28,100 bases of DNA, taken from assembly GCA_046294915.1 (NCBI GenBank), contig JBKBOE010000036.1:1-28100 (forward strand), read 5' to 3'. The position numbers were made by a program, and so were the translations under genes. The notes beneath the pieces are model-generated. The model was not told the DNA's origin, did not search any database, and saw only the letters and a list, made by a program, of their open reading frames with translations. Source of the DNA: UBA2336 sp046294915. Its GTDB lineage: Bacteria; Bacteroidota; Bacteroidia; Cytophagales; Cyclobacteriaceae. Positions 16,465-24,060 of the stretch are shown here, piece by piece (positions within the stretch are counted from its first letter, which is position 1; the number at the start of each line of letters is the position of its first letter).

Positions 16465-18672
16465 TCAAAACTGCTTGAGCCAGGTGAGTTTTACGATGCC
16501 TTGCTGGTTTTGATACCGATTGATGGCAGAAGTTTCCGGGTTCAGCGCATCATACCGGTTATCGTTCACTACTAAGTATACAAATGATAACGGCTGATAC
16601 TCCCACACAAACCGCGCATTCAGTGTTGCCCGATTAGCAGCGGTGTTATACTGATAAAATGAGATGAGCTGAGCACGGGGATTTAAGGCCAACCGAACGT
16701 CTACACCTACCAGGTGTGTATCCCGATCCACCGCATCTACACCCAAGTTGCTGACTTGATTAAATTCATAACTAAAAGTGCATGCCAAACGTGGATCGGG
16801 AGCAAGCCGACCGTTAAATGTTAATGTGTTGAGTTGTCCATCAAAATACTGCCCTGTTGCATACGTAAATTCTCCTGCTACCTTCCGTGAAAAATCCGAT
16901 CGGAAACCCATACGGTGACGTAAATAGTAATACGTACCCGGTGCTATTTCAATTCCAATAGGAAAAAATGAATTAAACAAGTTTTGCCAATTCGTAACGG
17001 CTGAATAAAAAAACCTTCCGCCATTTTGCAAATCGAAATCCAACACCCTGAAGGAAAGAAAGCTCTCACGAAAAGCCCAATCCGATTGCCGGTTGTATAG
17101 GAATACGGTAAGGCCCGGATTGATTTGTCGGATAAATACAGGTCGCCAGGATGGCCGCCATTTATAGGTTACTGCGGGACTTGTAACCAAGTAGTTCGTA
17201 TCGTCAACAAAACCCGAGCGCGGGTTATAGCCTTCTGAAATAATGGCTTGAATGTGGCCTAAATAAATATGGTTTGTACTCCAAAATCCCCAGACAGCCC
17301 CGGCCATACCCTTATCTTGAATTCGCCCTGTAGATTTTGAGCCCGATAAAATCCAATACACATTAATCTGTTGTGTGGGCCTGATAAATCCATCTAAAGT
17401 TACAGTTGTGTTGCCTATACTCTTACCGCTTGTATCGGCCTCATCATATCGATAGGAAAAAAGCCCGCCCACCCTGCTTTGCGCGGAGAAGTTTCGGGCA
17501 TAGCGCGCAACACCAAAATTGGCAGCCGGATTTTGCTGATCACCCCGTTGCCGGATGGCCAATGCACCAACCATTTGTTTGTCGCTACGGTGCGTAAGCC
17601 TTGCGCCTGCTTCAATGGGTATAGGATTTCCGGCCTCATCTAATCCAATTCTCCTGCTAAAAAAAGGCTGAAGGGTGCGCCATGCCCGATTGGTATAAAT
17701 TTCAGCGCCCTCTAGAAAGAACTGCCTGCGCTCCGGAAAGAAAACAGAAAATCGACTCAGGTTCACTACCTGCCGGTCAACATCGGCTTGAGCAAAGTCT
17801 GTGTTGTAGGTAAGATCCAATGCTGTTGACGGATCGATAGTCCATTTTACTTCCCCACCGGCTTTAACATCGGTTTGTGTTTCTACCTGCTCCCCGATTT
17901 TTTGTTTCCGGACATCTAATAGAGCATAAGGATTAAATAGTAAATTAAATGAAGGTGGCGGGGGGTTAATGTTTTTAAGAACAGCGGCATACGCCATGCG
18001 ATATGGTGCATAGGCCCGTGGTTGTGCAGGCAGGATAATGTTTTCGTTATTCTTCCTAATGTTGCGGGTAAAGATGATGCCCATCTCCGTACAATTTTTA
18101 GGATAGCGAAGGGTTTTCCAGGGTATTGCCATTTCAATATGCCAACCTGAATCGGTTAGGTGTGTACGCACCCGCCAGAGTCCGTCCCACTCACGATTAT
18201 AAATACCACCGTCCAGCACCAGCAGTTCCTGTTGGGCACTAAATGGATTCGCCTGAAATACCATAGCATTACGTTGATCGCGAAAACCGTCAATAGCAAT
18301 TCCAAATAAGTCGTTGTTATCATAATCAAAATCGCGTTGCATGTTTTGCACACGGATATCTTTTCTACCGTTCTCGGTAGCATTAAAGGCAGCCACATAC
18401 AGAAACCGCTCGTCATACATCACACGCACTTCGGTAAACTGTGTAGGCGCAATACCTTGCTGAGGTTCATACTGAATGAAGGAACTATAGGCCTCAGCCC
18501 GTTGCCAATCCGGTTCATCGGGTAAACCATCAATGCTTATACTGCTGAGCGTTCGGGTAGCTAAAATTTCAATAGGATCTTTTGGTGGATCGAAAGTATC
18601 TTGCGCATAAGTACAGACACAGTTAACAAATAACAAGACCCATACGTATCGCACAAGCAAGGGAGTTTTCAA
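16465..18672 (-). CDS. DUF5916 outer-membrane protein with N-terminal CBM9-like domain
   Basis: The 735-residue product has a signal peptide (MKTPLLVRYVWVLLFVNCVCTYAQ). A CBM9-like sugar-binding-type beta domain follows (about residues 45-215, ISIDGLPDEPDWQRA through HIEMAIPWKTLRYP). Then comes the DUF5916 part with its hallmark TDFAQADVDRQVVNLSRF and FFPERRQFFLEGAEIY. The remainder is an aromatic-rich repeated beta pattern of an outer-membrane barrel. The family is abundant in Bacteroidota and has no proven function. The start is TTG at 18672: it gives a proper signal peptide five bases after the previous stop, and no Met occurs for many residues downstream. It is the last gene of the DUF1826-ABC operon, which hints at a role in export or uptake across the outer membrane. 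Confidence 0.87.
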   Translation of the reverse strand: MKTPLLVRYVWVLLFVNCVCTYAQDTFDPPKDPIEILATRTLSSISIDGLPDEPDWQRAEAYSSFIQYEPQQGIAPTQFTEVRVMYDERFLYVAAFNATENGRKDIRVQNMQRDFDYDNNDLFGIAIDGFRDQRNAMVFQANPFSAQQELLVLDGGIYNREWDGLWRVRTHLTDSGWHIEMAIPWKTLRYPKNCTEMGIIFTRNIRKNNENIILPAQPRAYAPYRMAYAAVLKNINPPPPSFNLLFNPYALLDVRKQKIGEQVETQTDVKAGGEVKWTIDPSTALDLTYNTDFAQADVDRQVVNLSRFSVFFPERRQFFLEGAEIYTNRAWRTLQPFFSRRIGLDEAGNPIPIEAGARLTHRSDKQMVGALAIRQRGDQQNPAANFGVARYARNFSAQSRVGGLFSYRYDEADTSGKSIGNTTVTLDGFIRPTQQINVYWILSGSKSTGRIQDKGMAGAVWGFWSTNHIYLGHIQAIISEGYNPRSGFVDDTNYLVTSPAVTYKWRPSWRPVFIRQINPGLTVFLYNRQSDWAFRESFLSFRVLDFDLQNGGRFFYSAVTNWQNLFNSFFPIGIEIAPGTYYYLRHRMGFRSDFSRKVAGEFTYATGQYFDGQLNTLTFNGRLAPDPRLACTFSYEFNQVSNLGVDAVDRDTHLVGVDVRLALNPRAQLISFYQYNTAANRATLNARFVWEYQPLSFVYLVVNDNRYDALNPETSAINRYQNQQGIVKLTWLKQF

Positions 18673-18677
18673 GGCGA

Positions 18678-20120
18678 TTAAGTCAGTAGTACCTTTTCTG
18701 TTACATAATTCCTGTACAGCAAAAAGCTGAGGGCAAAACCTGCGAAACCATAAAACAAGAGTACTATAACATCGGCTGTGTATTGTTTTTCGATTTTATC
18801 CGCATCAAATGAAAATGTGGGTAGCTCATCCATCCATTCCTTTTTCATGAGCTCGTTTCTGAACATCCGTGGCAAAAAGAAATTTCTCCATGCTGTTGCA
18901 AAGTCTACCACTTGCTGACGGTAGCTATTGTAATGCCTGGAGGATGTGCCTGCGGTTTCATTAAAAATATTCTGCAATAAGATAGCAGGAGATAAAACCC
19001 GCAACCTGTCAACGGTTTGTTGTTGGGCTTGCAATTTACTTTCATATTCAGACAAAATGGGTTCTACTGCTTTGCGTATCTCATCCTGCGAAGCAAAATA
19101 GCCCAGCCAAAAAGGATACAATTCCTGTGTAGTCGTATCGGTGCGTGCCAGTTCCGGATGGTCGCGGTAGTAACTTTCAAGAATCTGGTTAGCATTCTTC
19201 TGCGCCTCGGCTTCTGCATATCGCAATTCTGTAAGCATGCCCACTCGGGAGGGAACCGGATAAAGATTATTGGCCAACTGACTAATCATGGCGGGTATCA
19301 ACAACACAATCAACACCCACAACGATACTAACACCACAGCATTGCTGCCCGAAGAACGACCACGCAGGTTTACCAAAAACGATAAACCAAACCAAAACAA
19401 CATGTACGCCAGCAAGGCAAGTATAATTTTCGTTACTGAACTAAATTCCTGAGCAATGCTCACACCTGCGGTTAGCAATGAAAGACTAAAAGCTACGATT
19501 AAGATTACTGCGAGTACTACAAAACGTATCAGCAATTTATTGAACAGCCATTGGGTAAGCGGAATGGGCTGAGCCAGCGTGAGACGCAAAGTCCCTGATT
19601 CTTTTTCTGCACTTAGTACATTATAGCTAAAGGCCAGAATCAATAAGGGCAAGAGGTTGATACAAACAAAAGCCAAATCGAAACTACCAAAGAGCAGTTG
19701 CACCGGATTTGACAATTCAGAAAAACCCAGCGTAACCGCTTCACCATACAAACGAGGCTTAACCATGTGCGTGAACAAATCACTTTGCCCGGTGGAGACC
19801 AAGGCAAGCGCTTGTGGTTCAAAAGCAGCTACGCGTGCTGCGTGCTGACCAATCACATTCAGGCGTTGCGGATTTTGCCAAACCGGTAAATCAGTTTTTA
19901 AACCCTGCTCCACTGAATCAATCAAGGCTTTGTACTGCTCATCATTTGCTTTCATCTCCTCTACTGCCTTTGTTATAGGTTGATTTCGTTCAGCAACTTT
20001 TTCTTTGCCATTGTGTGCGGCATAGATGCAAACGAGCAAAAGCAGTAAGGAAAGAATCAACACCCAACGGTCGCGTAGAAGACCGAACCATTCATATTTA
20101 TATTGTTGTCGGTTTGCCAT
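18678..20120 (-). CDS. ABC-2 type permease, DUF3526 family (second of pair)
   Basis: This is a 480-residue inner-membrane protein. One helix lies near the N-terminus (about 20-36). A large extracytoplasmic domain (about 38-145) follows, then a bundle of five helices, with LSAEKESGTLRLTLAQPIPL marking the usual cytoplasmic elbow of NosY-type ABC-2 permeases. A second large soluble loop (about 300-440) precedes the last helix near the C-terminus. This layout matches DUF3526 permeases. It pairs with the preceding permease and the ABC ATPase to make one transporter; the transported substrate is not known. The stop lies 5 bp before the TTG of the DUF5916 gene. Confidence 0.85.
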   Translation of the reverse strand: MANRQQYKYEWFGLLRDRWVLILSLLLLLVCIYAAHNGKEKVAERNQPITKAVEEMKANDEQYKALIDSVEQGLKTDLPVWQNPQRLNVIGQHAARVAAFEPQALALVSTGQSDLFTHMVKPRLYGEAVTLGFSELSNPVQLLFGSFDLAFVCINLLPLLILAFSYNVLSAEKESGTLRLTLAQPIPLTQWLFNKLLIRFVVLAVILIVAFSLSLLTAGVSIAQEFSSVTKIILALLAYMLFWFGLSFLVNLRGRSSGSNAVVLVSLWVLIVLLIPAMISQLANNLYPVPSRVGMLTELRYAEAEAQKNANQILESYYRDHPELARTDTTTQELYPFWLGYFASQDEIRKAVEPILSEYESKLQAQQQTVDRLRVLSPAILLQNIFNETAGTSSRHYNSYRQQVVDFATAWRNFFLPRMFRNELMKKEWMDELPTFSFDADKIEKQYTADVIVLLFYGFAGFALSFLLYRNYVTEKVLLT

Positions 20121-20141
20121 AGTTATCTGAATTATTTTTAC

Positions 20142-20176
20142 CAGACCTGTCAGGTTTTTAAAACCTGACAGGTCTT
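20142..20176. repeat. Perfect 33-bp palindrome between the two permease genes
   Basis: The arm AGACCTGTCAGGTTT (20143-20157) and its exact reverse complement (20161-20175) flank a TTA centre. As RNA it would form a very stable hairpin. No T tract follows on either strand, so it is not a standard terminator. It fills most of the 62-bp gap between two co-directional genes and looks like a REP-type dispersed element. Confidence 0.8.
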
Positions 20177-20182
20177 AGAATA

Positions 20183-21595
20183 TTATACTTTTAATTTTCT
20201 ACACCGATAAACCAGTACCACTCCGCTTAGTAAAAACCAGAAAATGAGTACCGCAAAATTTCCGGCATTGAAGGAGAGTACGGAAGCATACGTTGGCGGA
20301 TTGTAATTGAAGGGTTCAATTTTAGCCCAGAGCTCGGGATTGGATTTATAAGACCAGTCACCATAAGATGAGTTGTCGGCAAAATCCATGTTCAAGGCAT
20401 TCATCATGCGTAGTCGGTATTTTTCTGCTTCATCACTGAAATGCCAGTGACTATGGTAATCGGTACGACAAAGCGCCATTGATAAAAAGCGTGCAGGTAA
20501 AAATGGACTTAGTACTGCGGCATTCTTGTACAAGCGACTCTGACTTTCATAAATTTCTTTCAGGTGTTCGTAGTGCTTAAAAAATATTTCCGCTTCATGC
20601 TCTTCTCCCTTTTGCATCAGGTAGCCGTCAAAATTAAAAGGGAGCTTATGCACACTGTCAACACCGTGTTCAGCCAGTACTTCCTGCTCCAGTTTTTTTG
20701 CAGTATCATTCCAGGGATCGTGCCCATCCAAACCTTTCTTTTTATCTTCGTTAACGGCTTCGATAAATTCCTGCTGCGTTGGATACGGATACAGTGTATC
20801 TGCCAGGTTTGTAGTAAGCTTGGGCATACCGAGGCAAGCCACAATCCAGGCGGAAAGTAAAATCACAAAAGCAATATTTGATTTTTTTGCCCAGGCCGAT
20901 ACAATGAGTACAAGATTGGAGAAGACTGCATAGTACAAGAGGTACACGCCAAACAAAATCAGCAAGGCCGACAAACTGAATTCTCCGAAATCAGAAAGGT
21001 TACCCAAGAGAAGGGCAGCAAGGAAAAATATAAATGCAAGAAGTATAGCCACCGGAATAAAAATTCCGAGCCATTTGCCAAGCGCCAGGTTGACCGGTGA
21101 CACACCCATGCTTTGCAAAAGGCGAAGTGTACCGCTTTCCTTTTCACGCGTGATGGCATTGAACCCAACCAGGATGATGAGGAGCGGCAAGAGAAAAAGT
21201 AAAACGAAATCGGGCGTTAAATCACCAAATCTTGATAGCGCGGTTTGGTCTTGTGCAGCCATGAACTGCGCTTCGTTACGCACATGTGCCTCAAGATATA
21301 TGCTCACCCCTGTGTATTTGTCCACCCCCTGATCAATTAAAGACAATGGATACTTAGGCTTAAAAGCATATGTACCATAATGTGCAGCCGAGTGCGGGTT
21401 CTTCGCCTCCTGACTCACCCAGTTTATTCGTTCCTTCTCAGCAGCTTCGCGATGTTGCGCGTTTACATATTCGTAATACCGTTTGCCTGAAAACACTGCA
21501 ACCAGTAATAGCACCAGACACAGCGCTGAAAGCACCCTGAAGCGTCCATCGCGGAGCACTTCTTTCATTTCTTTAGAAGCAATTTTTAGTATCAT
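20183..21595 (-). CDS. ABC-2 type permease, DUF3526 family (first of pair)
   Basis: The 470-residue product has an N-terminal amphipathic start (MILKIASKEMKEVLRDGRFR), typical of NosY-like permeases. A first helix (about 20-38) and an extracytoplasmic domain (about 40-125) follow. Next come five helices beginning DFVLLFLLPLLIILVGFNA, with the elbow TREKESGTLRLLQSMGVSP. A second soluble loop and a final helix near LIFWFLLSGVVLVYRC close the protein. It is a clear paralogue of the next permease in layout and elbow motif, so the two probably form a heterodimeric membrane part served by one ATPase. It lies 53 bp after the ATPase gene. The substrate is unknown. Confidence 0.86.
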   Translation of the reverse strand: MILKIASKEMKEVLRDGRFRVLSALCLVLLLVAVFSGKRYYEYVNAQHREAAEKERINWVSQEAKNPHSAAHYGTYAFKPKYPLSLIDQGVDKYTGVSIYLEAHVRNEAQFMAAQDQTALSRFGDLTPDFVLLFLLPLLIILVGFNAITREKESGTLRLLQSMGVSPVNLALGKWLGIFIPVAILLAFIFFLAALLLGNLSDFGEFSLSALLILFGVYLLYYAVFSNLVLIVSAWAKKSNIAFVILLSAWIVACLGMPKLTTNLADTLYPYPTQQEFIEAVNEDKKKGLDGHDPWNDTAKKLEQEVLAEHGVDSVHKLPFNFDGYLMQKGEEHEAEIFFKHYEHLKEIYESQSRLYKNAAVLSPFLPARFLSMALCRTDYHSHWHFSDEAEKYRLRMMNALNMDFADNSSYGDWSYKSNPELWAKIEPFNYNPPTYASVLSFNAGNFAVLIFWFLLSGVVLVYRCRKLKV

Positions 21596-21622
21596 AACTC
21601 TTCTTTGTTTTTAAATCATTCC

Positions 21623-21642
21623 CCTCTCTTAAAAAGGAGAGG
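21623..21642. repeat. Short inverted repeat between ABC ATPase and permease genes
   Basis: CCTCTC (21623-21628) and GAGAGG (21637-21642) flank an A/T-rich eight-base loop in the 53-bp gap. AAAAAGGAGAGG-type hairpins are frequent in Bacteroidota gaps. It may be an mRNA-processing hairpin or a small dispersed repeat; there is no terminating T tract. Confidence 0.5.
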
Positions 21643-21648
21643 TGAAGT

Positions 21649-22347
21649 TTAATTCATGTGTTGTAAATACAATTTTTCTAAATCGGTATGATTGATTTGT
21701 TCGGTCGTCAATGTCTCTACCAGCTTACCTTCTTTCATAATGCCGATATGCGTTCCGGTTTCTTTCGCGCGAAACAAATCGTGTGTGGCCATAAGGGTGG
21801 CTACACCCTGCTGACTAAGTTTTTTTAGCAGCCCGGCAAATTCGTTGCTGGCTTTCGGGTCAAGCCCCGAGGTAGGTTCATCCAATAAAAGCGCTTTGGC
21901 TTGTTTAGCTAAAGCAATGGCAATACCCACTTTCTGGCGCATACCTTTGGAGTAGGTAATTATTCTTTTAGCATGCGCTTCGTTTTGAAGACCGGCTTCC
22001 GCTAAAAACTTTCCAAGTTCTTCCTTGCTGTATTTTTTACCTGCGAGGTTGGAAAAATAATCCAGGTTTTCAATACCCGTAAGGTTGGGATAAAGCATCA
22101 GGTTTTCGGGAATGTAAGCGAGCAGTTTTTTAGATTCCAAGGGAGCATCACTCACCCTGAATTTACCAATCACTGCTTCACCCCCACTGGGTTCAATAAA
22201 GTTCAGAAACAAATTGATGGTGGTGGTTTTACCGGCACCGTTGGCACCGAGCAGACAGAAAATTTCACCGGGGTTCACCGTAAAAGAAACTTCGGCAAGC
22301 GCCATCTGGCCGTTATAGACTTTAGTTAATTTATTTGCTGTTAGCAT
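21649..22347 (-). CDS. ABC transporter ATP-binding protein
   Basis: This is a 232-residue NatA/CcmA-type ATPase for the two DUF3526 permeases that follow. Visible are Walker A GANGAGKTT (34-42), the signature YSKGMRQKVGIAIAL (an LSGGQ variant usual in this group), Walker B ALLLDEPTSGLDP and the switch MATHD. The start is the ATG at 22347 (MLTANKLTKVY), 13 bp after the DUF1826 stop; an in-frame extension to 22434 overlaps the DUF1826 gene and has no family match. It couples ATP hydrolysis at the inner membrane to transport or to mechanical work; the direction of transport is not decided by the sequence. Confidence 0.93.
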   Translation of the reverse strand: MLTANKLTKVYNGQMALAEVSFTVNPGEIFCLLGANGAGKTTTINLFLNFIEPSGGEAVIGKFRVSDAPLESKKLLAYIPENLMLYPNLTGIENLDYFSNLAGKKYSKEELGKFLAEAGLQNEAHAKRIITYSKGMRQKVGIAIALAKQAKALLLDEPTSGLDPKASNEFAGLLKKLSQQGVATLMATHDLFRAKETGTHIGIMKEGKLVETLTTEQINHTDLEKLYLQHMN

Positions 22348-22360
22348 AGTTGATGTAGTT

Positions 22361-23029
22361 TTAAGAAGTATAATCAATGCGCAGTACCAAACGTTTATCG
22401 TTGGTGTGTTGTATGGGGGGTGAGCGGTGCACAATACCTTTGCCGTTTCTTTGGTGAGGCAGTTCCCCTTTCAGAATAGCAATATCAAACGTGTTGATGC
22501 GCTGAATGGCGCTCCAGTCTTTTATAATTTGATTATTTTCACCCAGCCCGAGGTATTTCCGGTTAACATTTTCATTGTACACCCATTCGGTGCCGGGCCC
22601 GTAATAGCTGCACAACAACCGGTAGGTGTAACCGTCAATATGAAATTTTCTGCATGCATCCGTGGTAATGACTTTCAGCGATAAACGAACGGTTTGTGCA
22701 CCGGTTATCGTAACAAATAGTTCGCAACACATGCTGATGTCGTTTACCAGCGGCTCAAGCTTAATCCAATTTGATGTTGTTTTACAACCTACCAGTAGCA
22801 CTATAGCTTCCGGCCAGTTTTTCGGTTGTTCCAGCACCATATCGATTCCGCTAAACGATGAATGCATAAGCTCCTGAACTGCGCTTTCCAGAAGGCCGCT
22901 CGCTTTCCTTGACATTATGGCGAGGTTGTAACGCGGCTTCTTTATGTCAAACCATGCAGTTGAGTCATCCACCCGAAGCACATGTGAATGCTGATTACGG
23001 ACTGGAATGAGTGTATTTAGGTTTAGCAT
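22361..23029 (-). CDS. DUF1826 family protein
   Basis: This is a 222-residue cytoplasmic protein. Family hallmarks are C126 and FHID (129-132), RLLCSYYGPGTEWV (137-150), a KGEL segment, GKGIVHRSPP (196-205) and LVLRID near the end. The spacing HxD (130/132) ... H201 ... R217 looks like the facial triad and co-substrate Arg of a 2-oxoglutarate/Fe(II) oxygenase; this is my inference. DUF1826 genes are known from proteobacterial loci with COG0523 GTPases and zinc regulation. The ATG at 23029 is chosen because a frame extended to 23200 passes through both operators. It heads the operon DUF1826-ATPase-permease-permease-DUF5916. Confidence 0.85.
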   Translation of the reverse strand: MLNLNTLIPVRNQHSHVLRVDDSTAWFDIKKPRYNLAIMSRKASGLLESAVQELMHSSFSGIDMVLEQPKNWPEAIVLLVGCKTTSNWIKLEPLVNDISMCCELFVTITGAQTVRLSLKVITTDACRKFHIDGYTYRLLCSYYGPGTEWVYNENVNRKYLGLGENNQIIKDWSAIQRINTFDIAILKGELPHQRNGKGIVHRSPPIQHTNDKRLVLRIDYTS

Positions 23030-23034
23030 ATTTA

Positions 23035-23049
23035 TGCAACAATGTTGCA
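23035..23049 (-). promoter_or_regulatory. Zur/Fur-like operator palindrome A
   Basis: The 15-base core TGCAACAATGTTGCA has perfect 7-bp arms; the flanks are partly symmetric to 23031-23053. It begins five bases upstream of the DUF1826 ATG, the same placement as the copy at 16405. Its centre is 39 bp from the centre of palindrome B. Confidence 0.72.
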
Positions 23050-23070
23050 ATAATAAACGGCTCACTTCTA

Positions 23071-23091
23071 TAATGCAACAATGTTGCATTA
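23071..23091 (-). promoter_or_regulatory. Zur/Fur-like operator palindrome B
   Basis: Perfect 10-bp arms surround a central A; the core is ATGCAACAATGTTGCAT. It lies in the divergent gap between the DUF1826 gene (start 23029) and the membrane protein gene (start 23166). It could therefore act on both, and could work together with palindrome A about four helical turns away. Confidence 0.75.
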
Positions 23092-23165
23092 ATTTATTCC
23101 AGCGGTTTTTTGTTGCCTTTTGTAGGTGGATTGGACAACTTGACAGTCCATTACAGCCACCCGCC

Positions 23166-23927
23166 ATGAGCCAAAAAAAACAGGCACTTATCTTTCTCAT
23201 AGTCGTTTCGATAGGAACTGCTTACTTTGCCATCCGCATATACCCTTCCACTGAGTGGATTGCATTGGCCATTATAGGCTCTTTATTTTTTCTGTTTGCT
23301 TTACTGATCATTATTTTGGGTAATGACAATGTTCGATACGCAACAAAAGAAGCACAGGACGCGCTGAAAAAACTCTTAGAAAAGGAGGCAGAACCGTATC
23401 ATGAAAAACAGATTGCACTTGAAGACCAAGACATTAAAGTTCTGGAGCGGCACCTTCCCTGGACGTATGCAGGACTTGTATTTGCTGTACTTACCGCTGT
23501 GCTGATTTTGCTTTGGGATGATTTCTTGAGTACTTCTTCAAGCACAAAGTTTGTCGGACAACTGCTGAGCGCTTTTCTTGGCACAGGTTCATTGTTAGTC
23601 TCCGTTATTTTCCTTGTAATTTTTAAATCTCGAACTAGGCGTATCCGCGGGCAAGGTACTAAAACCGTTATAAGGGGAATAGTAACCGGCAGACGCGCAG
23701 AGGATAACAGGCTTGCTATGCATGACCCCATACGCGAAACAACCGGTTTACGTGGTAAGGTATTTTATTACCTGATTCTCGGTAATAAGGAGTTTGACAT
23801 TGACTACAAAAATTTTTCACAAACTACAGAAGGCGATGCCGTTGAAATTCATTTTGTAACTGATGCCGTGGGCAAACCCTTAGTACTCCATTTCTACTTA
23901 CTGAAAAAAGGGATCGTATCGGGATAA
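23166..23927 (+). CDS. Four-helix membrane protein of unknown function, divergent from DUF1826
   Basis: The 253-residue product has two helices at the N-terminus (ALIFLIVVSIGTAYFAIRIY and ALAIIGSLFFLFALLIIILG). A charged cytoplasmic-type helix rich in Glu/Lys/Asp (about 62-90) follows, then two more helices (about 95-113 and 125-147). A basic boundary (KSRTRRIRGQGTK) precedes a soluble beta-type domain of about 95 residues. I recognise no family. The ATG at 23166 is chosen; the frame is open back to 23007, but that extension crosses the two operators on the opposite reading. The shared promoter gap suggests it may respond to the same regulator. Confidence 0.75.
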   Translation: MSQKKQALIFLIVVSIGTAYFAIRIYPSTEWIALAIIGSLFFLFALLIIILGNDNVRYATKEAQDALKKLLEKEAEPYHEKQIALEDQDIKVLERHLPWTYAGLVFAVLTAVLILLWDDFLSTSSSTKFVGQLLSAFLGTGSLLVSVIFLVIFKSRTRRIRGQGTKTVIRGIVTGRRAEDNRLAMHDPIRETTGLRGKVFYYLILGNKEFDIDYKNFSQTTEGDAVEIHFVTDAVGKPLVLHFYLLKKGIVSG

Positions 23928-23928
23928 A

Positions 23929-23949
23929 ACTTAAATTTCAAATTTAAGT
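23929..23949. repeat. AT-rich 21-bp palindrome after the membrane protein gene
   Basis: ACTTAAATTT and AAATTTAAGT flank a single C, starting two bases after the stop codon. It could be a protein-binding site or part of a weak bidirectional terminator. No T tract follows. Confidence 0.6.
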
Positions 23950-23991
23950 GAGTGTACCATAAGCTTCTGTTTCAATTTTTACTAAAACTAT

Positions 23992-24035
23992 GGAGACGCA
24001 AAGAAACAAAGAGTACTTTGTACCCTTGCATCTCC
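23992..24035. other. Long imperfect hairpin in the convergent gap
   Basis: An outer stem pairs GGAGA-c-GCAA (23992-24001) with TTGC-a-TCTCC (24026-24035). An inner stem pairs ACAAAG with CTTTGT around AGTA (24006-24021), and a symmetric four-by-four internal loop lies between. It sits in the 133-bp gap between convergent genes and may end or protect transcripts from either side. Confidence 0.5.
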
Positions 24036-24060
24036 TGGTAAACAACAAGTGCAACTACTA

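Noticed and set aside
16400..16468. Longer N-terminus for the CFFCGG protein (start at 16468)
   Set aside because: It would translate through the perfect operator palindrome, overlap the DUF5916 stop and displace a good signal peptide; the ATG at 16399 fits better.
23035..23091. Repeats as the start of a CRISPR array or as transposon ends
   Set aside because: There are only two copies here, each internally palindromic, with no cas genes, no target-site duplication and no transposase; an identical third copy sits at a promoter.
23030..23200. Longer N-terminus for the DUF1826 protein, and the plus-strand extension of the membrane protein back to 23007
   Set aside because: Both run through the tandem operators; the repeated QHCC/QQCC residues come from translating the palindromes, not from protein conservation.
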